64,000 nt of DNA, from positions 9,950,744 to 10,014,743 of the forward strand of contig OX419759.1 of NCBI GenBank assembly GCA_948567375.1, written 5' to 3'. Positions 1-13,250 of this stretch are shown piece by piece (the first letter of the stretch is position 1; every line of letters begins with the position of its first letter). The notes under the pieces were generated by a model. It ran no database searches. It was not told the DNA's origin and was given only the letters and a program-made list of their open reading frames with translations. Position numbers and translations under genes: made by a program. Source of the stretch: Lunularia cruciata (taxonomy: Eukaryota; Streptophyta; Marchantiopsida; Lunulariales; Lunulariaceae).

Positions 1-2777
1 CTGTTATTCTTTACTCCTTTCTTGGTTCAAATTTTGATGACGGCTGGCTGTGGGACCCCAACAGGTTCACGCTACTTGTTGGTAGGTAACGGGGTGAAGT
101 ATGAACACCTAAAAAGTACAAATATCAGTTCCCTTAAAAAACCTAATGTTACATAAACGTCCGTAAATATTAATAGGTAATTATTAGAGATGATCGCAAA
201 TTTTGATGATTTTCGGGCCTGATGCTGCATGGAGATTTTTAAATCTTTCAAGGGTTACTATTGGAGAAAGATATTAAATTTCAGGAGATCTTTGACAACC
301 AGGTATAAAATTAGGGAATCTTTTTCCAATATTCGCTCCAAGATTAACTAGTTAATCCATAAATTAATAATGGTGAATAAATTTTATTAATGAATTTTAA
401 CAATTATCTCACTCTACTTATTCATACATCCCACAGCATTTTACAATATTTACGCTATACCCGTAATAAGTACTGGTGAATTCCCTACTCAACTATATGC
501 AACTCCCCGTATGCAAACTCAAAAATTTTTACCCCCCCTTTATCAAAAGCTCATCATCAACTCTAGGATATAATCATTTACAAAATCCCCATTTCTTTGC
601 GAAATCATTTTATATTATTAGCAATCATTTCATAGCAAACGTTTTGCATATTTTAAGTTATCTACAAATAATCCATGAGCATCCAATGCCGCATCTATGC
701 TGATTACACACAAACCATCTTCCGCGTGTGATGGTATAGTACAGTACATAGAGGGGAGCACGCATAGATGAACGGGAGAATCCTCATAATTAGAGTTGTT
801 ATGGATCTAACTATAATGCCACTCACACACTGCTGGCGCTCAAGGAATTAGAGGTCTGATCGTACTTTAGCATTCGATTATGTCGTTCAATGCTACCATA
901 TTGCTGAACATGTGATGAAAGTATCCCATGAAAGATCTTAAGCTCGATTTCTACCCATACTTCGTTTTTTCTACGCGGTCGCCTAATTACCTGACCTCGT
1001 CCTAGGGAACTCCTTCAAACTTCCTGTGTTGACAATTTACTGAATAAAATCGAACCCCTGAGATTCTTAGTCGACAATTTCCATGAGTTGGATTGTAACA
1101 TATTCTGCGTTAAGGGGTATTGGTTAGTAAGTTGAAGCTTCGGTCGGTGCTGTGATCACTACTGGTAGTCGATTATAGCAGCTGAGATTACCGGGCTGTT
1201 TAGCCTGCTGAAAATGAAATCGAGTTGTGTGCTCAAGGAAGTCGGAAATCGCAGCGAACATAGTAGGCTTATAGTACACTGGCTGAGTGATATTCTGCTT
1301 CGGTTACAATTTGACAACTATTGTAGTCCATACTTTCGGTATCTAGTAACGGATGTAGGACTGTTTGTAACGTTGCCACAGACTTCGGTCCAACGAGAAT
1401 GAGTAATATCTTTTCGTGGCTGCTCGTGTCCGTGTTGTAATCAGATTTATTGTCAGCATCGTTTCGTACCTTCTGGCTCCTGCTACGTTCAGAGAGGTTC
1501 TCTTCCTCATAATATATTTTGACTCAAAATTGAGCTGATCACATTTTGTGCATGTAACGTTAGGGATTGCGGGTTGCATACAGTACGTCGAGCCTTCACC
1601 GGTAGATTGTCGGTTGTCATTGAGTGGAAGGTTTGCTCGAGAGTTAGTGTTGAATGTTTAAGTGAATGAAAGCAAATCGTGTTTATCTTTGACCTTTCAC
1701 CCATTAGGGCCTGATTCGTCCAGCTCCTTTGAAATGAGCAAAGAAAGTAAAAATCCAGTCTCCTCCAAGGGAATAGCGTTCAGAGATTTAGAGACATAAG
1801 TACAGTCAATTCTGCTCAGCGTTTCTTATTACATTGTTGTTATCGTTTTCCATACGATCCAATTTGCAGGGCATGTTTTGCATCATCCTTATTTTGTGCG
1901 AGAGCGGATCCGCGTTTGTTGTCGGGAATGATGAAGACGTTTCATTTTATACAAACGTCTCGTCAGCTCCCTCTCCTTTCAACTTTGAAAACTCCACAAA
2001 GAGGTCGAGCAATGAGTAAATCCACGAGTGTGAACATACATTTCTGACAGTCGCTACAGTTTGCGCTGCTGTTTGAGAGCAAATTCTTGGAAAGTTGAAA
2101 GTTCCGAGTAATTCCTCTTTTGCCTGATTAGAACTTCGTACTTCATCTTTGGTGAATATAAGCTCATTATTGTATTTGATCCCTCAGCTCACGTGACGTG
2201 GTTCGTCTGTGGAGGTCAACCATCAGAAATATGTGAGGTGTGTTCATAGCTTTTTATATGTGGCGGTTGTGATCATTCTGACTGCGGATTAGAAAGCTAG
2301 ATCCTTCGTGAATGAACATCGAAGTTGGAGTGGGATTGAAAAGTAACTGGGTGTCCTGTTTCTTGATTTCTTTTTGCCATCTAGATGAGTTTGAACATCT
2401 GTGTCAGCCATGACGCAAGATGAGTTACAGGAGCGTGTTGAACAGCAGAAATGTATCATGCTGCGTGTTCCTCCACAGCTTTTCTCTTCTTCGGAAGTTT
2501 GGACGTGGTCTTTGCGCAGAACACGAGATTAAAGCAATTACTCTAACATGACTGCGAAGTTGAGTAGTCCGGAAGATTCTTGCGTACAGGTGATCGTTCC
2601 ATAAAGCAAAGACAGCGTCAATAAATCAGTTATTTGATGCCAAAAACCTTCCTCAATCCCGTATAACGTGCAAGACATGCAAACAAGAACTTTTCTCTGT
2701 TACTGTAACTGAAACTGAGGCTCAGTGATCACTAAATTTCTTCCATTCTCCTGACTTGAATAGGAATAGTTTACAGC

Positions 2778-2818
2778 ATAAAATATATAATATATATATA
2801 ATAAATATAAAATATTGA
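2778..2818. repeat. AT-rich simple repeat
   Basis: A run of about 40 bases made only of A and T, largely alternating TA. It is an isolated microsatellite in otherwise mixed sequence. Confidence 0.8.
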
Positions 2819-5800
2819 TACCAGTAAGTTGAAAGTGCCAGCAGTGTAGGGCAAGGGGTTGTTGACTAAGCGATTAATATTATGATCTCTCAGTTTGCCA
2901 TGCGGCACTTTCTTTTTCTGATTGCTGGACTTTCTAACATTTCGTATGAAAGTTGATACCTCATTCTACAATTAGTTTTCGATACGTGGCATTTGCGGAG
3001 GATCTAGTCGAGCGGAATTCTCCATGAGAAAAATATCTACAAATCAGAAAGTTGTTTACAATTTAGGTGTCCGGTGCATAAACCGATTCCATGCGATTGA
3101 TGTCTACAACCATGCAAAGAAGAGATCTGCAGCAAACCTGCTTTAAGTCTGCGATCTCTGAAGACAAGCATCAATGCACAAAACGTGTCGAAAATCCTGC
3201 TGATTAGAGGGAAGTTACACGCTGGGATAAGCGAGAAACGAAGAAGGTTCTACGAACAGCTTGCTACTTCCTGTTGCCTACACATCTTTGGCTAACTCAT
3301 GTAATGCTGCTGTCATGCAGCAAAGTCATCTGTAATACTCGACAAGGTAGATTATTAATAACATGTTTAGGTACAAAAGAATTATCTTTCTGAATTAGTT
3401 TCTGAATTGTCTCTGATGTAGCCCTTTTATTCTTAGTTCCTGTCTGTGGATTGACAACTAATTATGGAAGAGACAGAATTTGGAGTCAGAAAGTGACAAA
3501 TCGCGAACCACCTCTATCCTCCGTGATTCGACATCACTTGATCCAGTGAGCTATCATGGGGAAGTTTCTTGAAAGGTATATTTTGTATTCGAGGATGTAA
3601 TATTTGATTATCGCGGTGTATATTCATTCCTCTTTTACAGTCCTAGCTTACAGCACAAGAGTCAGAGCAGATTCCTCTATTTCGTGTGAATATATATCGG
3701 CACCAGGTCTGTTATGGCTCGAGGCGTGCTCCATGTCCTCAAAGCCTAAGCCAAGACGCTGTGCCCGACGTCTCATGATTTCTAAGGACAGAATGGATCT
3801 TTGAGGGCATCAAAACTGACAGATTTAACCTTCCTGTTTGTTTAATTGTGACTTCAAGGTTATTCATATCTGGTGAAGGCCCGTCTAAATATTGTTGCTT
3901 GAAACTCTGCATCGACCTAGCTCCAGACATATGGTTTGTTTAGAACTACCAGTTCCAGCATTTGTGTAAAATGATAGGACAAAACCTCAACTAACTGAGA
4001 TAGCAACGATGAGACCACTTAATCTTTAGCATGCTATTACTTTCATCCGCATTCCTCCTGGAGCTGATTAGTGCGTTCCCTACAGGTACATGAAGTTTAA
4101 TGCTGTGATCATCCTTCCTTTAGTTCCTGACTCGTTTGTTGTATGGTGCGAAGCACGAGGGCATTGGAAGTCATCCTGAAGTTCAATATATGCTTCACCA
4201 TTGCCTTCGCGCGGGCACAAGACCTCAGTTTCACGTCGTGTCTACTAGGGTAGTACTATTCGTGTTGTGTCAAGGACAACATGGACGAAGCTGCTGGAGC
4301 TACCAGCCTACTTTGAAGCACGCCATTTGGCTGTGCCATCTGTAGGTTGTGCGCCAGGAAATATTGAAAAGCTGGTCGTAGTGTTGGTCATGCTTCCTAT
4401 CCTTGTTATATTATAGTGCAATGTTTAATCTGTGGATGTGAGTCCTCAAGTTATGTTTTATGAAGGCTAGTGCGGTCCGCAACCTCGAAAAACCTCTGCA
4501 GTTCCTTTGTGTTGTTTCTCATCTTCCACAGCAAGGACTCGACACACTTCTTGGCGGTACCCATCCGTCTCACTGAAAAGACACTCACAGGGGGACAACT
4601 CTAGAAATTCAATCAATAAGCTCAGAATGTGTGCTTGCCTTCAGCGACAAAAACACAACCAGTGTATGTCCAGCTAGTTTATCTTCTGATTTTCTTCATA
4701 TTTGCTGGCTCGGGAAGCCCTTGGTTTCTCGTCCTGTCAACTTTCGCCTCATGAAAATCCAAAGAGCCCTTCTAACTTGAGTTAATGGTAATTGAGAGTT
4801 CAGAGGTTGTGAATAAGAATCGTAAAGTATATATAACCAAATCCTCTATGACGCAGAATATTAAAGCTACTACTTTGTACTAACCAGAGGACAGCATAGG
4901 CAGGAAGCGCAGATGAATGGTGAGCACGTCCATGACATATACTCAATCTCTGCAGCTTTCGACTTGCCCGGAATTTCCGTAGTGTCCCGGATTAGCGCTT
5001 TCTACGTGTAATTGACGAGGCCATTGGCTTATAGAGGAGCTGCAGTCAGAAACGTAATACGAAAATAGAGTGCATAATCCAGCCTTTGTCAATTTATGAT
5101 AAGATCATCATGTCTATTCACAGTAACTCACAAGAATACTGAGTTTTGAAACAGAGACGCATTGGTGTGGCGCACGAGTGCCATGATACTTGATAGAGAA
5201 ATGCCTTCGCATAGTTTCGATTACTGCAATCGTACCGAAAATTTTTCAGGTATCGTTGCAAGTCAAAGGTAAAGGTAACATGCTATCAACATATTCGTAC
5301 CACCGTTCCTATTTTTTGGTGTGTCAGAGTCCTATATTCCAGCGTTCAAAGTTTTATTCCCTCACGTCTGCGAGAGAGTAAATAAGACCTTGCTACGGTA
5401 GTCATAGACGACCATCAGGCTTCATGGAGTAGATAAGAAGAGGAACACGAACACAACGCTTAACCTCCATTGCTGCAATAAGCATCCTGAAGCACAGGAG
5501 CAACTCATAGGAAACATAAGACTTTCATCACCAGTTTTATCTTCCTCAACCGCTCAGTCTTAGAAGCTGAGGAATTCCGTATTCTAAATTTTCAGAATAT
5601 GCATTCTTCCATGAGATTGGCTACAGCCACACTGTTTTAAAGCCATTCCTGGCTTTAAACTGGCTGGACAGTGGTCAGCTATAGTGAGCGTCTTCATATC
5701 TCTCATCGAGCTTATCTTGTCAGAGCTTATTTTTTGTATGTAACACCATATCTTACATGAGCTCATGTCTGAACAGGACTGTATCTCCCATGGCAGGAAG

Positions 5801-6717
5801 CCAATGTTCAACGCAATTATGGTTATAACTGACGCAAGCACCTTGGCACAAAGAAGAGTTTATAGTCCAGGATAGGACGATGTATATCCAGGCTCACAAT
5901 TATGGAGTTGATGATTTTCTCCTAGAATTTGATTGGCGAGTTGTGCTATTTCCACACGGATTAGTACTGAAAAGCATGTAACCATTTCTCCAGCAATGGC
6001 ACCAAAAATTAACTATGTAGTACCTACATCTGTCGAGTGAAGGATTAGCCGTTCTGGTGAAACCGTGCTTGATAGTCTCCCATCACACGGCTTTCCATTT
6101 TCAATATATGGTTATGATCAATTACTGAGACTTGGCTGGAAAGTCTCGTGCCTTTATCATTAGCATGGGTAGTCTTCGGATCTGTGTTCTATTAACCTCC
6201 TGTCTTTCTAGCAACCTTGCCCACATTGCACCACAAAACTACATTCAAGTCGTCTCTGGCGATAACTATATTGTCCTGATAAGATAATGGTATGAATTAG
6301 GGTATTTGCATACGGAACCTTAGTTCCATTCAAAGTATGTCGTTTTTGAGGCGACGAAAGTTTCGTCGCGGGTAAGCTTTTCTTGAGACTGGCACCCGGC
6401 ATCCTGCTTGTCAGCTCAACCTCCATGGAGAATGATACGTAGTGGTCAGTAGGCTGTGCATTCTGGAACGTGGGCATCATGTTTCATGCAGTTGCTTCAA
6501 CGAATACGATTAAAAGTCATACAGAGGATACATACCGGCCTCTATCCATGCAGAAGTTATGTTCTGGCAACGACATGACCTAGTTCATGTATTGATCTTC
6601 AGTTGCATTCCCCACAGAACAATTGAAACAATGAAATATAAAGCCCGGAAGACCATAGAGTCAAAAGGCTGAAAACACAATTGTTGCCGGCAGTGCTGTT
6701 AATGATTGCAGCGGAAT

Positions 6718-6771
6718 GTCATAAGAGAGATTTCTGCTGTGAATGTCACAAGAGAGATTTTTGCTGTGAAT
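6718..6771. repeat. Two-copy 27-bp tandem repeat
   Basis: A 27-base unit containing AAGAGAGATTT and GCTGTGAAT occurs twice head to tail (6718-6744 and 6745-6771) with two mismatches. This is a small local duplication with no sign of coding use. Confidence 0.8.
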
Positions 6772-8488
6772 TTGGGAATTCAAATCTGTGATAACAGATT
6801 ACAACAAACAGAGATGTGGGTGGTCACTGTTACAAGCTACATTCAGAACCTGCATATTTTAATGTGAAAAGATTGGTCAGTTGCACAGGTTGTAGTACTG
6901 GCTGCTAAACGTGAACCATTAGCAGTTCAATGTCAGTTTCGGAAATAAGATAGTTCTTACGAGGGTAACTATTAGCAGACTCTCCAAGCGAGTTGGCAGT
7001 GTTGCAGGACTGTCCTAAATACTGATCCCAATCCTGCACGTTATGACTTATCTCCCGAAGCGTTCATGTAACCTGAAAATGTCATTCAACACAAGAAGAT
7101 GGACGGGAGTACACGAAGAGGGCGTATGTTGAGCCCAAGCTGTTAACCGCTTCCTCCCTTGAAATAATCATGAATACCAGCTAAAACGGTCATATTGGGT
7201 GTCCATCACGCTTGATCCAAGCGAAAAATGTAATGTAGGTCGGTGTATGTGGATGAGATTAACAAGCTCTTCACTGTCACCGGAGTGAAGTGCAACTTTA
7301 CTGAGGAGACTTTAACACATGTTTCCGCTCTATGAGATCCAGCTGAACATTCGTTTGCTATTATACATCAGGCTTTTACAGGTTCAGCATTCTCCTACGT
7401 GTTTTCACTCAATGCTGGGACCCTGATAGCCTGAGAGAAGATCCTGCTGCTGCGGTTTGATCAGAGGAGTTTCCTTTGCGCTGTTGTACATTTGCTGGGA
7501 TTGAGGGCAAGAGTTTGTCTTTCATCATTCATCTGATCCAAAGTCCTGGGCCCCAAGAACCTGTATGTTCTTGCTGCAGCTTGATTGCAGAGTCTGTCCA
7601 TATGTTTCTAACCCGTCTTGCTCTAACGTTATCTGAGTTTGTAACATGGTTTCTTCGCATTTCGCCGGTGCAGATTACTCTTTCGCACTATAAACGATGG
7701 GAGACTTCCACGAAGGAAAGGATGGAAGGCCAACAATCGAATCAAGATTAACTAGGTCATAGCGAAGTGATGACCAAAAGAGACGACACCCTGAGCTCAG
7801 AGGAACGTTGAGAGGAACAAGTTGCGAACGGGATAAGAAACACAAGGTTTACTGTGAGCTGAACATGACACCAAACGCAAATGCGTAGGAACAGCTTTCG
7901 TTGTGGGTTTTGTGTCTGAACTTCTGTAGACAAATGACGTCTTCAACAACATAATTCTGGATGGTCTAAAAAACTTTGAACCTCGAAGATTATATCTTAG
8001 AATTGACTTAGAAGTCTTGGCTCAATTGAGATGTATTGAAGCTGCATCCATATGGTAGGGTAGATGGCAATTAAGTTTGACTTAATCTAGTATATAACAT
8101 GTTATATTGATGTCTTGGATGGTAAGTTAGAGGGTTGTGCATGCTTTTGATACCAAGAAACCTATTCCATTTATCGAATTTACCACCTGGAGGTCCATCA
8201 GGAATACCTAGGGAAAATAATCTGTTTTCAACACCACAAGGATTTCATTGCCTGGATAAATATGACAGCTTTGAAGAGCTTGTTTCTTGCTACATGTTCT
8301 TTTGATGTTCTCTATTTGATTTGTAAGACTTTGACTATTTGCATACCAACCTTGCAGATACTCCCAATATATTTGCATATGATTGGACTTTGAATGAGAG
8401 AAAGCCGTTTCTACCTAGTGCTAAATTGTTCATTAACACTATGTGCCGGGCTTGAGAATGTGTTTAAAAGTTTCCAATCAATGCTTTT

Positions 8489-8642
8489 GTGTTACATGCA
8501 TGATTGATGTTTAGACTTACGTAGTTTCTATAATGTATTCTTATCAAATAAACTGCACTCTTTTCTCTGTGTTATATCTCTGATTGATGTTTAGACTTTT
8601 GAAGTTTTCTATGAAGTATTTTTACAAAAGTAACTACATTCA
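8489..8642. repeat. Diverged 80-bp tandem duplication
   Basis: Units starting at 8489 and 8569 share GTGTTA, then TGATTGATGTTTAGACTT, then TTCTAT, at a period of 80 bases with moderate divergence. It is an old local duplication in AT-rich DNA. Confidence 0.7.
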
Positions 8643-10086
8643 TATTTTCTATAATGAGTGTTCATATTAAATTTGTACGTTCAATCCTAATAGAGGCCTC
8701 AAGGAAAAATTTAAATTTAAACACTAATTAAAGCTAGGAATTGGAGCTTTTTGATAGAATATTTGTAACTTACGTAAATTTTTTTGAATATTTCAAACTA
8801 ATATGAAGAATTAGCAATCTTTTTAGAAATTTTGTAAGGTATCTTTTTAAGAGGTCTAAAATTAGTTATATATTATAAAAAAACATTTATCACAAAAATC
8901 TCTATCGTCCAAGTTTATGCTCAAATTTAGGTTGAATAAACACTAAATCTATTATTGTTCCTTAAATCCATTGGTTTGTTCTATCTTTAATTTTATAATT
9001 CTTTTACTAAAACACACCTATACAATAGCAAACTTCAACACATTATTTAACAGGGTGAATCTACATGAATCATGTAACTTTTATTTATGTGAATTATAAT
9101 TAGTTAATTATTTTGTAATAATATGGTCCTCACTAACTAGAGGAAGTACTTAAAAAATCTATGAATTTAAATACAGTAATCCACACTTATTACAAAAAAG
9201 AGTATAGATAGTATATATTGCTATGATCGTCTATAAAATTTTGATAGTGACTTGATTTGGTGCGCATAGATTCTATATCCTCGTATAATTTAACTCTTAT
9301 ATGATTCTAGTTTTGAGCTATCTATCCACATATGACCATTTATGTTGATAGAAGAAATCAAGTGAAATTATTTTTGTTCGAGGAAAGTCTTTTCAACATT
9401 CATTTTCAACTCATCCTTTACTCCAATATGATAAATAACAACAAACTTTGAATGTCCCACAATGGAGGATTTTCTTACTGATGAAAATAAAATAGAAAAT
9501 ACTGTCCTTTAAATACTTTCAAAAAGTAGATCAAAATTAGTTCATGTTTATTTGGAAGAAATAATTCAAATTTTTTTTATATAGATTTAAAATAAATCTT
9601 TTTTACTTGGTGTAAATTTTTTTTTAAGGATGAAGTTAATACCCCTTAGGAATAAAATTAAATAAATCTGGAATTTTTCCTTTTAACTTAATTTCCCATT
9701 AATTTATATTTATAATTTAATTATCATTCTTTATATAGATAAATAATGAAAATATATCATCAAGTTGATAATCAAATGGTCATTTATTTTCATTATATTA
9801 TTGCTAAAATTTTAATTTTAATATTTTTTTCCTTAGGCCTAAACCCAATACAGACTTCTTAACAAGCTGTAAGCTACTTTTTTGCAAGATATAATTTACA
9901 TATATAATTATTTCCTATGTAGATCCAAAGGACAAGTAGATTTTTAGTCCGCTAGGTGTTTTGTTTTATTTTATGAAGTGTATAAAATAATTACATTTAA
10001 CATAACTTACTAACCTGATTAAAGTTAAGCATGGTCAATTCTCTTATAACTTATCATACCAAATTTTCCACATGTGCATTTATAAA

Positions 10087-10176
10087 TATAGTAGTAGTAA
10101 TAATAATTTATATTATAATATAGTAATAATAATTTATATTATAATAATATTATAATTTATAAAATAATAAAATTAA
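10087..10176. repeat. TAA/TTA-rich microsatellite with internal duplication
   Basis: AGTAGTAATAATAATTTAT is followed by a second copy of TAGTAATAATAATTTATATT and then a degenerating A/T tract. It is a low-complexity repeat with no coding potential. Confidence 0.8.
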
Positions 10177-11399
10177 AGAGTGATATAATGCAATAATTCT
10201 TCCATCCATACAACTTAGTTTAAACTCATGACAAAAATCTACAAAATTTCAAGTTGAAAAGACAAATTTATGATTATGATATTTAATTTCAAGTGATATT
10301 TATCACTCGTATTATAAAGTCACGGTGGTGTCTACCTTTTTGCATTAATTTTTTAATTAATTTCAGCTTTATTCTTGAGGAGTACTAGTCTATTCTATCA
10401 TTTCGTTAGGAAAACTGGTACATAGTGCATCTTCAGAGTTGTGACTCTTGAACCAACAACCGGAATGATAGAGTCTGGAGCAGAGGAGCATCAAAAGGAA
10501 GGATGCAAGGATTTGACTCGGGACTCAAGTGTGCTCAAAGGCAAATGGTTTGGGGGAGAAGGACTTTGGTCCAAAGGTCTTTGTACAAGGTGATATTTGA
10601 CCTGGTAGCACTTTGCTCAACAATTGAAACTCATATGAATGAGTTTGCTCCATTGCATTTCTTTCTGAACCTAACACATGGCAAGAACTGTACACCAATT
10701 TGAATATACTGCCAAAAACATTCAACTATGACCATTCCAAATCAAGAAGTGTGGTTTGCATTTTGAGGAGAACTATTGGTATTTGGCCCAATGCTTGCAT
10801 CAGAACCTAGACCATTGGGGGAGAGAGATCGTTTGCATGTGCAAGCAATACTCTGCATTGAAAATGTGATAAGTACAAAGGAAATGCAACCACTTTTTGG
10901 CTAAAGAATGATTGAAGACTTTGTCTGTAAAAAAAAGTGGAGAATGACTATTTCCACTTTTGCTTGCAAGTGATTGATTAACTATAGTCAATCTTGAAGT
11001 GATCCTTCACTATTGTAGTTTTCTAGTCTTCAAATCCAAAACAACCTTTGCTTTTGTTCCTTAGTCTTTGAGAGAATGTTGTTTGTTCAAAAATCCATGA
11101 GGAATGCCCTTGAAGCCATCATCCAAAGCCTAATAGTGTATTGTAAGAGAGAGTTAATTCAAAGAAAGCATATGGGATTCTTGCTCTAGAATTGAGATGC
11201 AACTGATTTTGAGATCATCCATGGGATCATGAGCCAAAAGGAGAGAAGTAGTGAGGACTTGGGAGGAAACCTCATGGGTTGAATAGAGGAGAATTGGAGG
11301 GATGCCATTTGTTCGGATGTAGGTTAACAAGAGCAAGAACAATACACACCAATTTCTATGATTGGGAGCTGATCCAAGAGATCAAGGAAACCTTTGGTG

Positions 11400-11660
11400 A
11401 ACCTTGAAACCACAATATTGGTTGGCAAGTTCTCAACTACAAGGATTTCTTCTATAATTGCACTTGAAGTAGTTATGAAGTTGCTCCATCACAAATGGAC
11501 AACTTACTTAACAAATACCCAAGCCATCTTCTTTCACAAGATGTAAAATATTGAGCTTGTGAATTGGGCTTGCATGTTCTACTTATAGGCCCAACCCTTC
11601 ACCAAGACTTCTTGAATGAGAGAGGAGCCACTTACTTAGCCCCATTTGCAATCCATTTCT
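11400..11660 (+). pseudogene. Relic homologous to the LTR-encoded protein of family C
   Basis: Reading one frame through stops gives QAIFFHKM, then ELVNWACMFY, then a short match to the segment FAAHFYL. The same order occurs in the C-family LTR protein as QAVFFHKM, PINWAKCF and FAAHFYL. The preceding residues (RISSIIALEVVMKL) also resemble the matching C segment (RIVSALMAIL). The relic is followed immediately by RNase H sequence, which differs from the C-family layout. It shows this domain existed in more than one element lineage. The similarity is short and by eye, so identity is moderately secure and the boundaries are not. Confidence 0.5.
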
Positions 11661-11880
11661 ATTTACCACCAAAAAAGAAGAGTTAGCTATTGTCGTTGCA
11701 ACCAAGCATGGGAAACAATATCTTGGCAAGAAAGCATTTGTAGTGGAAATAGACCACAAACCACTAGTCTCCTTGGGACACAAAAATATCTATCCTATTG
11801 ATAGATTTGTTAGGCAGAGTGTAGAGAATAGTCCAACATGATGATCATATATGTTGAAGGCAAGAAGAAACTTACAAATG
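11661..11880 (+). pseudogene. RNase H fragment of Ty3/gypsy pol
   Basis: The frame reads EELAIVVATKHGKQYL followed by VVEIDHKPLVSL. This matches the part of retroelement RNase H running from the catalytic Glu region to the DHKPL motif that carries a catalytic Asp. The N-terminal part with the first catalytic Asp is missing. Stops follow almost at once. RNase H would have degraded the RNA strand of the RNA-DNA hybrid during reverse transcription. The copy is dead. Confidence 0.75.
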
Positions 11881-12039
11881 TATTCACCTAAATGCCTATG
11901 ATGAAAAACTTGAGAGTTCAAGATGAATCCAAATTTATGGCCAAGGATTCTTCTTGCTATGAAGATTAATCCATAGATTTTAGGAGCTCAATCATCCAAA
12001 GGCATAACTAGTACTCAAGGGCTCACCTTTCATGATGGC

Positions 12040-12683
12040 AAGTTATGCATCCCAAATGCTCCAAACCTAAGATCCACCATCCTAGCAAAATGTCATGATT
12101 CCTCCATTGCAATCCATGTTGGAGTGGATAAGACCTTAGATGTAGTCTAATGCCATTACTATTGGTCCAAGATGAGTAATAATATGATGGAATATGTTCA
12201 AAGTTGCTTACTATATCAAAAAAATAAAGTCTCTAATCAGGCTCTTGCAAGACTTCTTCAACCTCTTCTTACTCCTACACAACATAAGAGTAGGTCAGCA
12301 TGGATCTGGTTTGTTAATGGCCCAACACTTAGATTTTGACTCCATTGGAATCTTTGTAGACCAACTCAACAAAATGATTCATGTGTGTACTATGACCAAA
12401 GATGTGATTGGTGATCAAGGCACTCAATTCATTAGTTTGTTTTGGAAAATACTCTTTGGCATCTTCAAAACCAAACTTACCATGTCCACCACATACCATG
12501 CACAAACCAATGGACAAATAGAGTGGGCCAATTGCACTATTGAGGACATGCTTTGAGGCTTCACCTTAGAGGAGCAAGAAAGGTGGGATACCTTACTTCC
12601 ACTGGTAGAATTTATCTACAATAATTTTGTGAATACATCTACACAAGCCACATTATTCCTCCTCATGTATGTAATACACCCTT
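12040..12683 (+). pseudogene. Integrase fragment (zinc-binding and DDE core)
   Basis: An N-terminal HHCC-like stretch is visible (IHVGVDKTLD, then VQSCLLYQ, in which the second Cys of the usual CxxC is Tyr). Core residues follow: GDQGTQFISLFWK carries a catalytic Asp, and TNGQIEWANCTIEDML carries the Glu in the position of the canonical DGQTERANRTLEDML-like motif. The frame then breaks before the B LTR. Similar integrase motifs occur in element D on the other strand, so this may be a distant chromovirus-type relative, but its C-terminus is absent. Confidence 0.75.
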
Positions 12684-12871
12684 TGTCACGCAATTTCTAG
12701 TGTTGCATCTAGATTTCTTGGACACTAGAGCTGCAGTGATAGTTGTTAGAGGTATTTCAACAATTTCCCATAGACTACTTTTGACGGTCAGATTTTGTGT
12801 TTAAGGTATTGACTTCACGGTGAGGCCCACCATCACTTTGCACCATTTGCACAATCAAGTGTGCCGTTAGG
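12684..12871 (+). repeat. B-family LTR, left part
   Basis: Starts TGTCACGCAATTTCTAG and aligns through its length with the complete B LTRs at 25131 and 38158. The B LTR is interrupted at 12872 by a C-family solo LTR and resumes at 16719. Twelve bases present in the other B copies just before the insertion point (around CAGTGGGACCGT) are absent here. Confidence 0.85.
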
Positions 12872-13250
12872 TGTGGTACCCACATTCTTTTTTTTTAAAT
12901 TTGGAAGAAGAAGTGTATAGAGAAGTCAAATTGTGCTTGTATGGCCAAAGAAGGCAAAGAAAAGTGTCCTCGGGATGAAACCCAAGGTAATGTGGCTTTG
13001 GGTCATAAGGTAAGGTACTCGGAATTGCCCTGTCAGCATACAACCCAAAGTAAGGAATCTTCGTATTGGGGGTGCTCAATCCAAGGCAAGGATAGTCTAA
13101 CAACTTTCCTTTGGGGCAAGACATTGAAGAAGGAACCGTTCAAAAATGACGGTCATACGCATGAAGGACACTTGATAGTGACGGGAGCATGTAGGAGGTG
13201 TGATTTCTCAGTAGAAACTCAAAGTGAAAAAAGACAAAGAAGGCATGACT

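Larger units (their letters stand above)
1..7960. other. Long stretch without recognisable genes
   Basis: Both strands are closed by frequent stops; the longest open frames are about 90 codons and none resembles a known domain. Base composition is mixed, clearly richer in G+C than the next 2.5 kb, and no LTR, primer-binding site or polymerase motif seen in the rest of the window appears here. It could hold UTRs, introns or small exons of a gene lying to the left, or old unrecognisable repeat. I could not build a convincing spliced coding model. Two small repeats inside it are listed separately. Confidence 0.5.
7960..10430. other. AT-rich non-coding stretch
   Basis: Composition shifts abruptly to strongly AT-rich with many A and T runs. 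No open frame of note exists on either strand and no LTR or polymerase motif is visible. The shift is sharp enough that this is probably a separate evolutionary unit, such as a very old repeat or a matrix-attachment-like spacer, lying between the mixed-composition left part and the retroelement block. Function unknown. Confidence 0.5.
10430..12683 (+). mobile_element. Decayed Ty3/gypsy retrotransposon
   Basis: This is the oldest-looking element in the block. From left to right on the plus strand it shows unrecognised sequence (10430-11400), a stretch resembling the N-terminal domain of the protein coded in the C-family LTR (11400-11660), a broken RNase H (about 11669-11880), an integrase zinc-binding remnant (about 12060-12230) and an integrase core remnant (12300-12683). 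Every frame is interrupted. No LTR of its own is visible. Its right end abuts a B-family LTR at 12684, probably a later insertion, but no TSD can be confirmed because the other side of that LTR is rearranged. Confidence 0.7.

Noticed and set aside
476-703. Short frames in the first 8 kb (also 1834-2019, 4136-4345, 6208-6480, 7476-7751)
   Set aside because: All under 92 codons, several without a true ATG, with no recognisable motif and no supporting context; expected by chance.
12680-12683. Target duplication for the B LTR at 12684
   Set aside because: The 3' end of that LTR is missing, so no right flank exists to compare.
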